DNA of 64,000 nucleotides from Limnoglobus roseus (GCF_008254045.1 NZ_CP042425.1:1984001-2048000), one strand, 5' to 3'; counted from the first letter of the stretch, positions 8,827-17,008 are shown. Notes: generated by a model from the sequence alone, not told the origin. A program made the numbers and translations.

Positions 8827-9351
8827 ATGACCGCAACACGTCAAGACATCACCATTGAGCAGGGGGCAGACTACGACCGGCCGTTCTACTTCACCGATGA
8901 TGGCGAAGGCGAAGACCTGACGGGATCGTCGTTCGTGATGCAGATCCGCACGGAATACGATGACCCAACCGCACTTCTGACTCTGACCACGGCAGATGGA
9001 AGTCTCATTGTCGATCTCACGGTCGGGGCTGTAAAGCCTGTGATTGCAAACGTGATCACGGCCGCTTTTTTACCGGCCAAGTACGTCTACGACCTCAAGG
9101 AACGCAAAGCGAGTGGACTGATCCGTCGTCGTCGATACGGCGTCGTTTCCGTTGCGCCGCAAGTCACGATCATCGTGCCGCCCACCCCAGCACCAACGCC
9201 CAGCCCTTCTCCTTCTCCTTCTCCTTCTCCGTCTCCTTCTCCTTCTCCCAGTCCTTCACCAAGTCCATCGCCATCCCCCAGTCCGTCATCAGGAGGGCAG
9301 TTCAATTTTTCAATCGCCGGTAACTCCGGACTATATGCAGGAGCAATGTAA
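8827..9351 (+). CDS. Phage structural protein with Ser-Pro repeat tail
   Basis: This 174-aa protein starts 11 nt after the receiver gene stop. Residues 1-100 form a beta-rich domain of the type 'QGADYDRPFYFTD.....LTGSSFVMQIR', seen in small phage virion or baseplate-appendage proteins. A long (Pro-Ser)n stretch (about residues 118-155) follows, then a short Gly-rich end. The repeat is probably an extended linker. The stop overlaps the next start (TAATG), which suggests coupling. Confidence 0.6.
   Translation: MTATRQDITIEQGADYDRPFYFTDDGEGEDLTGSSFVMQIRTEYDDPTALLTLTTADGSLIVDLTVGAVKPVIANVITAAFLPAKYVYDLKERKASGLIRRRRYGVVSVAPQVTIIVPPTPAPTPSPSPSPSPSPSPSPSPSPSPSPSPSPSPSSGGQFNFSIAGNSGLYAGAM
9197..9291. 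repeat. Imperfect hexanucleotide repeat encoding Pro-Ser linker
   Basis: The unit is close to CCTTCT, with variants CCGTCT, CCCAGT and CCAAGT. About fifteen units lie in frame inside the structural gene at 8827-9351. Because the unit is six bases long, gain or loss of units would change linker length without shifting the frame. Confidence 0.85.
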
Positions 9352-10142
9352 TGACCTTCACTTCAAATCCGATCACCGTAAAGGACAGCGCTGCCGCCGA
9401 CAAATCGATCATCGCCTACAACGATGGCACCAGTTCCGCGTTCGCGCATCCGCTGCTGGACAGCACCGGAGCGATCATCAGCCCGGCCACTTCAGGCAAC
9501 CAGACGGCGGGGAATGCGTCGCTTGCCACCATTGCGACGAACACGTCCGGTTTGGCCACCGCAACGGCGCAGGCCGCCGGGAACTCCTCTCTCGCAAGCA
9601 TCGCCACGAACACCACCGGTGCCGCGACGGCTGCGGCCCAGGCCACGGGCAATTCGTCTCTCGCTTCCGTAGCAACGAACACGGCGAACATCCCGGCAAA
9701 AGGCCAAGCGACGATGGCCAACTCCTTGCCGATAGCCATCGCCAGCGACCAGCCCGCCGTACCAGTGGCGATGACGGCGAACACTGCCGGGGGCACCTCG
9801 ACCTTCTGCGCCAACGGGGCTGCCGGCGGCAACGCGCTGCTCACCAGCACGCCTGTGGCGGTGAAAGCTTCGGCTGGAAACCTGTACGGATTCGACTTCG
9901 TGAACACTGGAAACGCCGCCGCCTACGTACAGATTTTCGACCTCGCTGTGGGTTCGGTAACTCTGGGAACCACCGCACCGAAGTTGTCCAAATGGGTTCC
10001 TGCTGGTGGGTCGTGGGAGGAGAAGTTCGGTGGCGAAGGAAAGATCAGCTTCGCGAACGCCATCGTCATGGCCGCAACCTCGACACCCTCCGGCAGCACT
10101 ACCCCGGCGACGGGAATCCTTGCCAACGTCACCTTCAAATAA
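9351..10142 (+). CDS. Phage structural protein, repeat-containing
   Basis: This 263-aa protein's ATG overlaps the preceding stop. The central part has a tandem motif 'ATAAAQATGNSSLASIATNT' repeated about four times between residues 45 and 120, expected to form a beta or fibrous rod. The C-terminal half is a compact beta-rich domain ('FDFVNTGNAAAYVQIFDLA', 'GSWEEKF'). Similar proteins occur among phage tail-appendage genes. No enzymatic motif is seen. Confidence 0.6.
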   Translation: MTFTSNPITVKDSAAADKSIIAYNDGTSSAFAHPLLDSTGAIISPATSGNQTAGNASLATIATNTSGLATATAQAAGNSSLASIATNTTGAATAAAQATGNSSLASVATNTANIPAKGQATMANSLPIAIASDQPAVPVAMTANTAGGTSTFCANGAAGGNALLTSTPVAVKASAGNLYGFDFVNTGNAAAYVQIFDLAVGSVTLGTTAPKLSKWVPAGGSWEEKFGGEGKISFANAIVMAATSTPSGSTTPATGILANVTFK

Positions 10143-10156
10143 GCGGAGTACCCCAC

Positions 10157-12094
10157 ATGACCAAACGTATTCTTTCGCTGCTCCTCACACTGTTGATTTC
10201 TGGAAATGCCTACGCGGGCGGTTCACAGCCCACGAATTGGCCATCGAACGGCAACCTCATCGTCTCGAACGGCACTTACTCGCCCACTGGCATAGCGCCA
10301 ATCAACGGCAATTGCTTGATCGGTTCGGCTGGTGCATGGGTATCTGGCGCCTGCTCGGCAGGCGGCTCAGTCAGCGTGACTGCTACCACCCCTGATCTGG
10401 TTGTCACTCCTAGCCCCGGCACGGGCACCTTTACCATCGGCAGCACGAACCTTCTGAACGCGCAGGGCACGGCTGCAAGCTACACCATTCTCTCGACCGA
10501 CCTCGGGAAGACGGTGACCCACAACAAGTCCACCGCTGTTGCCGTGACGCTACCGCAGGCGGGCACCACTGGCTTCGGGGCAGGTGTGGCGTTTTCTGAA
10601 GTGAACTTTGGCGCGGGCACGGCGACAATTAGCCCGACCACGAGCACGATTAACGGCGCTGCCAACCTGAAACTCTACACCGGCGGCTGGGCGTACCCGA
10701 TCAGCGACGGCACGAACTGGTTTTCCATCGGCTTCCCCGGCTACGGCACCATCACCACCAATGCGTTAACGAAGTTTATTGATTCTTCCGGTGCGACAAC
10801 TGCATCCGGCCTGCTGGACAACGGCACGACCATTTCCACCGGCGAGGCGTTCACGGTAACTGGCGCAACCTCTCTCGGGTCCACCACCCTTACCAGCATC
10901 ACGGGCTCTACGCAGTGCTTGCAGGTCAACTCTTCGGGTGTTGTAAGCGGCACAGGCAGTACGTGCGGAGCGGGCGGCGGCGGAAGTGGCACGGTGAACT
11001 CCGGTACGGCCAACCAACTCGCTTTCTATTCGAGCACCGGCACGGCGGTTTCCGGCACCTCGGACATCACCGACTCCGGCACCACGGTGGGCGTCAATGT
11101 GCCCACCGTCGTCACCAGCGCCTCGGCCTCGGCCCTGACCGTCGGGGCGAGCGGGGCGACGAACCCCGCGCTGACTGTAGACGCCAGCACCGCCAGTTCA
11201 GTCACCGGCATTGCCATCAAGAGCGCGGCGACGGCCGGAACTACCACGATCACGGCGACCGACAGCGGTTCGAACTCCGGCCTTACCATTCAGTCAAAAG
11301 GTACCGGCAACCTGTTTCTCTACGGCGGCAGCAGTGTGGGCACCGGGGGGATATTCATAAACGGCGGGGGTTTTACCCTCTCCCGGGGCGGCGTCACCAC
11401 CTTCTCCATCGGCACGAGCGGGGGGAACTACGCCTTCAGCCCGATCGCCATCTCCGGCGGGGCTACCACCCGCTTCCTCTACACCGGCGCGGCGGACACC
11501 GCCCTGACGGCATCGACGGAGGCCATCGCCCAGCACTTTAACAACGCAGCCGCCGTTCGCCAACACGCGACCGGCGCGCTCACCCTGCAGCGCGACTTCG
11601 TCGTCACCGGGGCGACCGACGGCTTCGTGGGCGCGTCGACGCTGACCGACGGGGCGACGCTTGCCCTCGCGCTGAAGAATTGCGGCACGAACGGCACCTG
11701 CACCAACGAGAGCGGTTTGTACGTACCCACGCAGGCGTTGACTGGAACTGTCACCAACGGGTTCGCCCTCAACGTGTCGGCCCCGTCAGGCGCGACGAAC
11801 AACTACGCGGCCCGGATCAACGGCAACCTGCTGTTCGACGGCACGGCACCCACGGTGGGCACCTGCGGCGGGGGGTCGGTCGCCACCGGCTCGACCAACC
11901 ACAAGGGGCAGGTCACGGGCATCTCCGCAGCGACCGCCTGCACGATCACGTTTAGCGCCCCGCTCGGGGCCGCGCCGACCTGCACGTTCACCACGAACGC
12001 GGCCATCACGCCGACGATCAGCACCATCAGCACCACCGCTGTGACGGCGGCGATGTCGTCGCTGACCGGAACGCTCTACTACCAGTGCCTGTAG
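10157..12094 (+). CDS. Large tail-fibre-like protein with signal peptide
   Basis: The frame is open from about 9152, but the start at 10157 is supported by a GGAG site 8 nt upstream and by the preceding gene ending at 10142. The 645-aa product begins with a Sec signal peptide ('TKRILSLLLTLLISGNAYAGG', cleavage after AYA). The body is Ser/Thr/Gly-rich beta repeat sequence. The C-terminus has cysteine-containing 'TACTITFSAPLGAAPTC' and ends 'LYYQCL', as in phage appendage proteins. A signal peptide on a virion-type protein is odd: it may be exported during lysogeny or be a surface-modifying protein. Confidence 0.65.
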   Translation: MTKRILSLLLTLLISGNAYAGGSQPTNWPSNGNLIVSNGTYSPTGIAPINGNCLIGSAGAWVSGACSAGGSVSVTATTPDLVVTPSPGTGTFTIGSTNLLNAQGTAASYTILSTDLGKTVTHNKSTAVAVTLPQAGTTGFGAGVAFSEVNFGAGTATISPTTSTINGAANLKLYTGGWAYPISDGTNWFSIGFPGYGTITTNALTKFIDSSGATTASGLLDNGTTISTGEAFTVTGATSLGSTTLTSITGSTQCLQVNSSGVVSGTGSTCGAGGGGSGTVNSGTANQLAFYSSTGTAVSGTSDITDSGTTVGVNVPTVVTSASASALTVGASGATNPALTVDASTASSVTGIAIKSAATAGTTTITATDSGSNSGLTIQSKGTGNLFLYGGSSVGTGGIFINGGGFTLSRGGVTTFSIGTSGGNYAFSPIAISGGATTRFLYTGAADTALTASTEAIAQHFNNAAAVRQHATGALTLQRDFVVTGATDGFVGASTLTDGATLALALKNCGTNGTCTNESGLYVPTQALTGTVTNGFALNVSAPSGATNNYAARINGNLLFDGTAPTVGTCGGGSVATGSTNHKGQVTGISAATACTITFSAPLGAAPTCTFTTNAAITPTISTISTTAVTAAMSSLTGTLYYQCL

Positions 12095-12101
12095 GTCGGC
12101 C

Positions 12102-14108
12102 ATGAAGCAGAACTCTCGGCCCCATCTCATTCTCCTTCTCGTCCTCGCCTTACTCGCCTCAGCGTTTCCGGCTGAGGCGAGGTTCCTACACGGCGGGACG
12201 GGGTCGGCGGTGGCACCCGTCACCTACCTCGGCCCCGTCGCCACCTCGGCGATGATGCCGAACTCGCAGAACACCACCGCATCGACGAAGATAATGACGC
12301 GAAAGGCGCATTACGCCCGCGACAGCATCACCAGCCTGCAACTGATCTACCCGAACTGGCGGGTCGATGTTTCCACCGGAACCCTCGGTGCTGAAGTGGG
12401 GGTTGGCAATTCAATCGATGTAAAATCATGGGTCGAATACCCGGTCGGCACGTACACGCCTGTATTGTTCAGCGGCAGCGCTACCGCCACCATCGCCGAT
12501 TTCACTCAGCGTCTTTCCGACACCACCGCACTCACTATACCCGACGGTGCGCTCTTCTACACATGGACTTACGCTGCCCCGACCACGGGCAACAACTTCC
12601 CGTATTTCGGCACGACCCTCACCGGAAACCCGCTTTATTACACGGGCGGCGGCAGCGAGGCGGCAGTCATGGGGACTTCGGGCGTACCGACTACGCCTGG
12701 CGCGATAACCGATAACGGACTGGGCAAGCGTGGGTACTGGCCTATAGCTATATTGGGCCAGACCGCCAAAGAAACGTATTTTCTTGTGGGCGATAGCCGT
12801 CAGCAAGGTGCGTTGGACGTGGCCGATTCCGCCTACAACCTCGGAGGTATAGCTCGCTCCATTGGCGACACGCGCGCCTACATCAATGTGGGCGTGAGCG
12901 CCGACCAGCTTAGCTCCTTCGTCACTTCGCATTCCATGCGATACGCTCTGTCGCAGTACTGCACAACCGTAATCAACGAATACGGCATTAACGGTATCAT
13001 CAGCAGGGGTGTTGGCAGCATAGAGGGGCTGCAGAACTACCAGAAACGCGCCACTTACCTTTTCAACGGCAAGCGATACCTGCGTGCAACGTATGAGCCG
13101 ATTGATTCATCGACAGACCTCTTCGCAACGCTGGCAAACCAGACGTTTATCGGCTCCCAGAACACGCCCCGCATCAATTACAACGATTGGGCGCGGACCC
13201 AGCCGGACAGCGTGGTTTCGCTCGACGTGGCGTCCGCACTGGAAAGCTCCCTCGACTCAGGCAAGTGGGTTGTCAACGGGACAGCGAACTACGCGACGGC
13301 CGATGGCACACACGCCAACCAGAACGGAAGCTTGCTGGTCAAATCCGCTGGCGTCATCTCGCCCGCTGCCATTGAAGCCGTAGCCCCGGTGTCGGTTTCG
13401 CCGCTCTCGATGACGATGAGCTCCATCAGCGGTACGGCAGTAACGTACGCAACTGGAAAATTCGGCAATGCCGTAAACGCGGGCTACCCATATTTCTTCG
13501 GTGTGATTCCGGGTTCCCCCTCTTATACTTTCGAGGGTTGGGCCTCATGCGCATCAGCACCAGGAGCCACCGCTTACGTGATGGGCGGCGGCCCCGCCGC
13601 GATCACAGTCGCTCCCACCACCGGCTTTGTTGGAATACAAACAGGAGATGGAACAAGTACCGTGAGCACCACGGCGATTTGTGACGGTACGTATCACCAC
13701 CTTGCCGTCACTGTCAGCAATACCGGCCTTACGACCCTGTATAGCGACGGCGTAAGCGCGGCTTCGTTCAACCCCGGCCCGTGGATACAGCAGAACTGGA
13801 AGGCAGAGGGCAGGCCGTTCCAGCTTCGCGCGTTCTCTCAATCGACCCCCGCAGCTAGCTCCGTGTTTGCTGGCACCGTAGATGAAGTGGCGGTATGGTC
13901 GGGCGTCAAATACACCGGCGCATTCACTCCGCCGTCTTCGGCCTACACCGGATCGGAACCCAACCTCCTTTCCCTGTGGCACCTCGACGGAAATCTCTCC
14001 GGGGTGGCAGGGTCTGCCTTCCTGGCACAGAACGACAACGCGAACCCGAACCTATTCGCAGCGAATGATAACTGGCCCGCGGTCTGGGCTCGTCATAGGC
14101 GAGCATAG
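12102..14108 (+). CDS. SGNH/GDSL-type hydrolase with LamG-like C-terminal domain, secreted
   Basis: This 668-aa protein has a signal peptide (residues about 1-26, 'LILLLVLALLASAFPAEA'). The SGNH elements are 'VGDSRQQG' with nucleophile S232 (GDS 230-232), a possible oxyanion block around 'VINEYGING', and 'DGTH' (D401, H404) as the catalytic Asp-His pair. Residues about 430-640 form a LamG/concanavalin-like domain ('GVIPGSPSYTFEGWA', 'TYHHLAVTVSNTGLTTLYSDG', 'VDEVAVW'). Such enzymes deacetylate or de-esterify polysaccharide and occur on phage tailspikes. It follows the previous gene by 7 nt. The signal peptide is unusual for a virion protein. Confidence 0.75.
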   Translation: MKQNSRPHLILLLVLALLASAFPAEARFLHGGTGSAVAPVTYLGPVATSAMMPNSQNTTASTKIMTRKAHYARDSITSLQLIYPNWRVDVSTGTLGAEVGVGNSIDVKSWVEYPVGTYTPVLFSGSATATIADFTQRLSDTTALTIPDGALFYTWTYAAPTTGNNFPYFGTTLTGNPLYYTGGGSEAAVMGTSGVPTTPGAITDNGLGKRGYWPIAILGQTAKETYFLVGDSRQQGALDVADSAYNLGGIARSIGDTRAYINVGVSADQLSSFVTSHSMRYALSQYCTTVINEYGINGIISRGVGSIEGLQNYQKRATYLFNGKRYLRATYEPIDSSTDLFATLANQTFIGSQNTPRINYNDWARTQPDSVVSLDVASALESSLDSGKWVVNGTANYATADGTHANQNGSLLVKSAGVISPAAIEAVAPVSVSPLSMTMSSISGTAVTYATGKFGNAVNAGYPYFFGVIPGSPSYTFEGWASCASAPGATAYVMGGGPAAITVAPTTGFVGIQTGDGTSTVSTTAICDGTYHHLAVTVSNTGLTTLYSDGVSAASFNPGPWIQQNWKAEGRPFQLRAFSQSTPAASSVFAGTVDEVAVWSGVKYTGAFTPPSSAYTGSEPNLLSLWHLDGNLSGVAGSAFLAQNDNANPNLFAANDNWPAVWARHRRA

Positions 14109-14111
14109 CCC

Positions 14112-14510
14112 ATGAACGACCGCGACATTAACCACCTGCACCCGGACCTACAGCCGCTCTGCCGGAAGTGGCTTGCCCAGTGCCACGAGCAGGTCATCGA
14201 CAGCTTTGTCATCTACACCTGGCGATCCCCCGCTGAGCAAGACGCGCTCTACGCCCAGGGCCGCACCGCTCCGGGGAAGATCATTACCAACGCGAAGGGC
14301 GGACAGAGCAAGCACAACTTCACGCTGCCCGACGGCACCCCGGCATCCAAAGCATTCGACTTTGCAATCAGGCGCAAGGACGGCACGCTGAACTGGAGCG
14401 TGGGTTCATCGGAATGGAAGGCGGCTGTCGCTATCGGCAAAGCCCTCGGCCTCATCTGGGGCGGCGACTTCCGGTCGATCATCGACAGCGATCACTTCGA
14501 ACTGCCATAG
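14112..14510 (+). CDS. Endolysin, M15 family L-alanyl-D-glutamate peptidase-like
   Basis: This 132-aa size is standard for phage M15C endolysins such as T5 Lys. Zinc ligands appear as H68 in 'SKHNF', D83 in 'AFDFAI' and H128 in 'DHFEL'. The N-terminal 'YTWRSPAEQDALYAQGRT' is the conserved substrate-side motif. The enzyme should cleave the peptide stem of peptidoglycan. It has no signal peptide, so it needs a holin; the next gene, a holin-like one, is broken by an IS. This leaves lysis competence doubtful. Confidence 0.9.
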   Translation: MNDRDINHLHPDLQPLCRKWLAQCHEQVIDSFVIYTWRSPAEQDALYAQGRTAPGKIITNAKGGQSKHNFTLPDGTPASKAFDFAIRRKDGTLNWSVGSSEWKAAVAIGKALGLIWGGDFRSIIDSDHFELP

Positions 14511-14701
14511 GAGGGCATCATGGACGAACTCAACACCATCACCCCACTCCAATCCGCCACTGTCAGAGCCGCACTGAAAGCCATCGTGCTGAACGTACTG
14601 GCCCTCGCAACAATGGCCACGGGTAAACCCTTCGACTATAGTGGACCCCGAAACTGAGACCGCCAGGTAAGCTACTCTGGCGGCCCTCGGAGGTGGTCCT
14701 G

Positions 14702-14989
14702 ATGACGGCGAAGCGGAAGACCCACACGGCGGCGTTCAAAGCCCAGGTCGCTCTGGCCGCGGTGAAGGGCGACAAGACGGTCAACGAGTTGGCCGCCCAC
14801 TTCGGCGTCCACCCGACCCTCATCCACGGGTGGAAGAAGCAACTCCTGGCCGGGGCCGAGGCCGTGTTCGCCGCCGGAGCGAAGGCGGTCGCCCCCGGCG
14901 ACGACCAGACACCCGCGCTGTACGAGCAGATCGGCCGGCTCAAGGTCGAGCTCGACTGGGTGAAAAAAAAAGCTGCGACGTTCGGTTGA
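14702..14989 (+). CDS. IS3-family transposase OrfA
   Basis: This 95-aa DNA-binding protein starts at the ATG after a GGAGG site. The helix-turn-helix spans about residues 8-50 ('AAFKAQVALAAVKGDKTVNELAAHFGVHPTLIHGWKKQ'-type pattern). It is followed by a leucine-zipper-like end ('LYEQIGRLKVELDWVKKK'). It recognises the IS ends. The frame runs into a run of nine A's (14963-14971), where the frame change to OrfB must happen. Confidence 0.92.
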   Translation: MTAKRKTHTAAFKAQVALAAVKGDKTVNELAAHFGVHPTLIHGWKKQLLAGAEAVFAAGAKAVAPGDDQTPALYEQIGRLKVELDWVKKKAATFG

Positions 14990-15830
14990 CGACCTGCGGC
15001 CGCTGATCGACCCCGGGCACGCCGACCTGAGCGTCCGTCGGCAGTGCCAACTGGTCGGGCTCGGCCGGGCCACGTACTACCGGGGGCCGGCCGAGGAGTC
15101 GGCCGACAACCTGGCCCTCATGCGGCGGATCGACGAGCAGTACACGGCCTGCCCGTTCTACGGCAGCCGGCGGATCGCCCGGTGGCTGGCCCGCAACGGC
15201 CACCCGGCGAACCGCAAGCGGGTCCAGCGGTTGCTCCGGGTCATGGGCCTGGAAGCCATCCACCCGAAGCCGAAGCTGTCGGCCGGGCGGGGCCACCCGG
15301 TGTACCCGTACCTCCTCCGCGGCGTGCCGATCGACCGCGTCGGGCAGGTGTGGAGTGCCGACATTACATACCTGCCGCTGCCCGGCGGGTTCATGTACTT
15401 GGCCGCCACCATCGACTGGTACAGCCGGTACGTGGTGGCCTGGCGGTTGTCGAACACGCTCGACGGGGCGTTCTGCCGGGACATGCTGGACGAGGCGTTG
15501 GCGGCCGGCACCCCGGAGGTGTTCAACACCGATCAAGGGGTGCAGTTCACGGCCGGGGCGTGGGTCGAGCGGGTGGAGGCGGCCGGGGCGCGGGTGAGCA
15601 TGGACGGCCGGGGGCGGTGCCTGGACAACGTGTTCGTCGAGCGGCTGTGGCGGACGGTGAAGTACGAGGACGTGTTCCTGCGGGGATACGAGACGGTGAC
15701 CGAGTTGGAGCGGGGGTTGAAGGCGTACTTCACCTTCTACAACGAGGCCCGCTTGCACCAGTCACTGGGGTACAAGACCCCGGCCGAGGTGTACCGGGCC
15801 GGACGGTCAAAAGAGCCGGCGAAGGAGTAG
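14964..15830 (+). CDS. IS3-family transposase OrfB (DDE integrase domain)
   Basis: The frame is open from the A-run (first in-frame codons AAA AAA AAG), although the first ATG is only at 15120. Production is therefore expected as an OrfAB fusion. The rve/DDE core has Asp in 'WSADITYLPLP', Asp in 'NTDQGVQFT' and Glu in 'FVERLWRTVKYEDV'. An HTH_21-like segment ('CPFYGSRRIARWLARNG') precedes it. The C-terminus 'FYNEARLHQSLGYKTPAEVY' is typical. With nine A's the OrfB frame is +1/-2 relative to OrfA rather than the canonical -1. Fusion may rely on transcriptional slippage, or an indel has occurred. Confidence 0.92.
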   Translation, partial: KKKLRRSVDDLRPLIDPGHADLSVRRQCQLVGLGRATYYRGPAEESADNLALMRRIDEQYTACPFYGSRRIARWLARNGHPANRKRVQRLLRVMGLEAIHPKPKLSAGRGHPVYPYLLRGVPIDRVGQVWSADITYLPLPGGFMYLAATIDWYSRYVVAWRLSNTLDGAFCRDMLDEALAAGTPEVFNTDQGVQFTAGAWVERVEAAGARVSMDGRGRCLDNVFVERLWRTVKYEDVFLRGYETVTELERGLKAYFTFYNEARLHQSLGYKTPAEVYRAGRSKEPAKE

Positions 15831-16006
15831 CTTAAATTCGTCGGTTTTTGGTCTCGCAAATGGGGTCCACTATAGACACCGACCTCGCGGAGTATGTCAT
15901 CAATAACGGCGTGACATTAGCCGTAAACGCTGGCAGTATCTGGTACGCATACAAGGCCATCCGGGGGCGAATCAACGCCACCGCGACGATCAAGAAGGAA
16001 TAGACC

Positions 16007-16345
16007 ATGTTTAAGAATATCCCCGCACTTCACGACGCAGTTGCAGTTATCGAAAGGTTTTTCCACAACGGCGTGGCCGACGTTTTGACTGGCCTGAGCG
16101 CACTCGCCAATTCCATCGCGAAGAATGGCGGCACGGTGCTTTTGACTGCCGCAGCCAGTGCCGTTGCCGCAGCCGAAGCACAAGGCGGTTCTGGTGCCGA
16201 CAAACTCAAGGCCGCTCAGGCAACCGTCATCGCCACTCTAACGGCTCAGGGCCTGCCCGTCGTGACCAACGCGATCAACGGTGCAATCGAAGCTGCCGTC
16301 GCCCAGCACAAGGCGAATCTGGCTGCCGATGCCGCCGTTTCTTAA
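16007..16345 (+). CDS. Small Ala-rich phage protein, possibly LLH-holin-like
   Basis: This 112-aa protein starts three bases after the holin-like gene's stop. It is Ala-rich and helical, with a weakly hydrophobic stretch (about residues 41-57). The C-terminal pattern 'AQGGSGADKLKAAQATVIATLTAQG......INGAIEAAVAQHK' recalls the end of LLH-type phage holin-family proteins. No clear transmembrane helix is visible, so I hold this as a lysis-region protein of uncertain role. Confidence 0.55.
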   Translation: MFKNIPALHDAVAVIERFFHNGVADVLTGLSALANSIAKNGGTVLLTAAASAVAAAEAQGGSGADKLKAAQATVIATLTAQGLPVVTNAINGAIEAAVAQHKANLAADAAVS

Positions 16346-16508
16346 AGACCTGCTCGTCCCGGTCGTCGAGGCGTTATTGCGACTCCTCTTCGGCCGGGGA
16401 AGCCAGCCCAAACAGGTAACGGAAGAGACGTATGCCGCAAAAGCCGCAGAAGCGAAGGAATTGGCCAAGCCTGACAGCGATTGGTCTACTACTGTTGACG
16501 AGCTGTAA
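16329..16508 (+). CDS. Small lysis-region protein, possible inner-membrane spanin-like
   Basis: This 59-aa protein starts at an ATG inside the end of the previous gene (17-nt overlap). Residues 3-20 are hydrophobic and amphipathic ('FLKDLLVPVVEALLRLLFG'); the rest is a charged helix ('ETYAAKAAEAKELAK'). It is overlapped in another frame by the following lipoprotein gene, the nested layout typical of Rz/Rz1 pairs, although it is much shorter than a normal Rz. Confidence 0.45.
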   Translation: MPPFLKDLLVPVVEALLRLLFGRGSQPKQVTEETYAAKAAEAKELAKPDSDWSTTVDEL

Positions 16509-16674
16509 TTCACAGCCCGCCGCACCGCCCGCAGTCACATACTGCCCGACCGCAATTCACCCCGACTTTACCACGCGGACATGGCTAAACGCGCTCACCC
16601 CGCCGCAGCCAGCCGTTCACTACTTTAACCAGATCAGGAACCAACAGGCCTTATTCGATCGGGGGTGCAAATGA
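16432..16674 (+). CDS. Rz1-like lipoprotein (outer-membrane spanin candidate)
   Basis: This 80-aa protein overlaps the preceding gene by 77 nt in a different frame. It has a basic start, a hydrophobic run and a lipobox 'LLLLTSC' (Cys about residue 25), followed by a proline-rich mature part ('NSQPAAPPAVTYCP') as in Rz1 outer spanins. The distal part ('FNQIRNQQALFDRGCK') is helical. The stop overlaps the next ATG (ATGA). Together with its neighbours it probably disrupts the outer membrane at lysis. Confidence 0.5.
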   Translation: MPQKPQKRRNWPSLTAIGLLLLTSCNSQPAAPPAVTYCPTAIHPDFTTRTWLNALTPPQPAVHYFNQIRNQQALFDRGCK

Positions 16675-16775
16675 TCCGCCGCCTCGTGCTCCTCACCCTC
16701 CTCGCTGGTCTCTCCGCTTGCTCCTGCCACAGCTACGGCTACTGCCCGGCGGTCTTTCCTCGGGCCGACCGATGA
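16671..16775 (+). CDS. Tiny lipoprotein (34 aa) in lysis region
   Basis: It starts by ATGA overlap with the previous gene. It has a basic N-terminus ('MIRRLVLLTLLAG') and a perfect lipobox LSAC at residues 14-17, followed by only 17 residues with further cysteines. It is an alternative o-spanin candidate. It is too short for most ORF callers but is supported by the coupled start and stop on both sides and by its signal. Confidence 0.5.
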   Translation: MIRRLVLLTLLAGLSACSCHSYGYCPAVFPRADR

Positions 16776-17008
16776 ACGCCCCTCTGCACAGCCTCAGCAT
16801 GCACGCTAACCACATGGCGCGGCACACCGACAACGAGCGGATGCAGACGATTCTCCAGTACGTCGGCGTCGGTAGCGTCATCATGATGGGGGCCGCAGCG
16901 ACCGTTCACCTATTCCGCGACCTATTTAAGCCAGCACCAGAACCGTACCCCCGCCACAAATACCGGGAGATGATGGACGAGTTGAACGATAAAGGGCGTG
17001 GACGGTAG
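16772..17008 (+). CDS. Small single-pass membrane protein
   Basis: This 78-aa protein's ATG overlaps the preceding TGA, so this start is preferred over an upstream in-frame codon. One transmembrane helix ('ILQYVGVGSVIMMGAAATVHLF', about residues 25-46) is followed by a proline-rich, basic/acidic tail. It is the last of a chain of overlapping small lysis-region genes; it could be a holin or spanin partner, but the family is not recognised. Confidence 0.5.
   Translation: MNAPLHSLSMHANHMARHTDNERMQTILQYVGVGSVIMMGAAATVHLFRDLFKPAPEPYPRHKYREMMDELNDKGRGR

Larger units (their letters stand above)
14637..15874 (+). mobile_element. IS3-family insertion sequence, 1238 bp
   Basis: The ends carry a perfect 13-bp terminal inverted repeat, TATAGTGGACCCC (14637-14649 and complement 15862-15874). 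They are flanked by a 3-bp direct repeat GAC (14634-14636 and 15875-15877), as expected for the IS3 family. Removing the element restores the host reading frame, which supports these ends. Because CTATAG on each side is palindromic, boundaries one or two bases outward are possible. It carries orfA and orfB. No second copy is present in the window. Confidence 0.9.
14520..16003 (+). pseudogene. Holin-like small membrane protein gene interrupted by an IS3-family element
   Basis: The first 39 codons (14520-14636) and the last 41 codons (15878-16003) become one continuous 80-aa frame when the IS and one copy of the 3-bp target repeat GAC are removed. The restored protein has two hydrophobic segments ('ALKAIVLNVLALATMATG' and 'VTLAVNAGSIWYAYKAI') and a basic C-terminus ('RGRINATATIKKE'), a small holin-type layout. 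It sits directly after the endolysin with a GGAGG site. As it stands, the upstream piece reads a few codons into the IS and stops. Confidence 0.75.

Noticed and set aside
9197-9291. Short repeat array considered as CRISPR
   Set aside because: Six-base units with no spacers, inside an open frame; no CRISPR array or cas gene exists in the window.
9152-10156. N-terminal extension of the 10157 gene to 9152
   Set aside because: Overlaps two other genes with coupled starts; signal peptide and ribosome-binding site fix the start at 10157.
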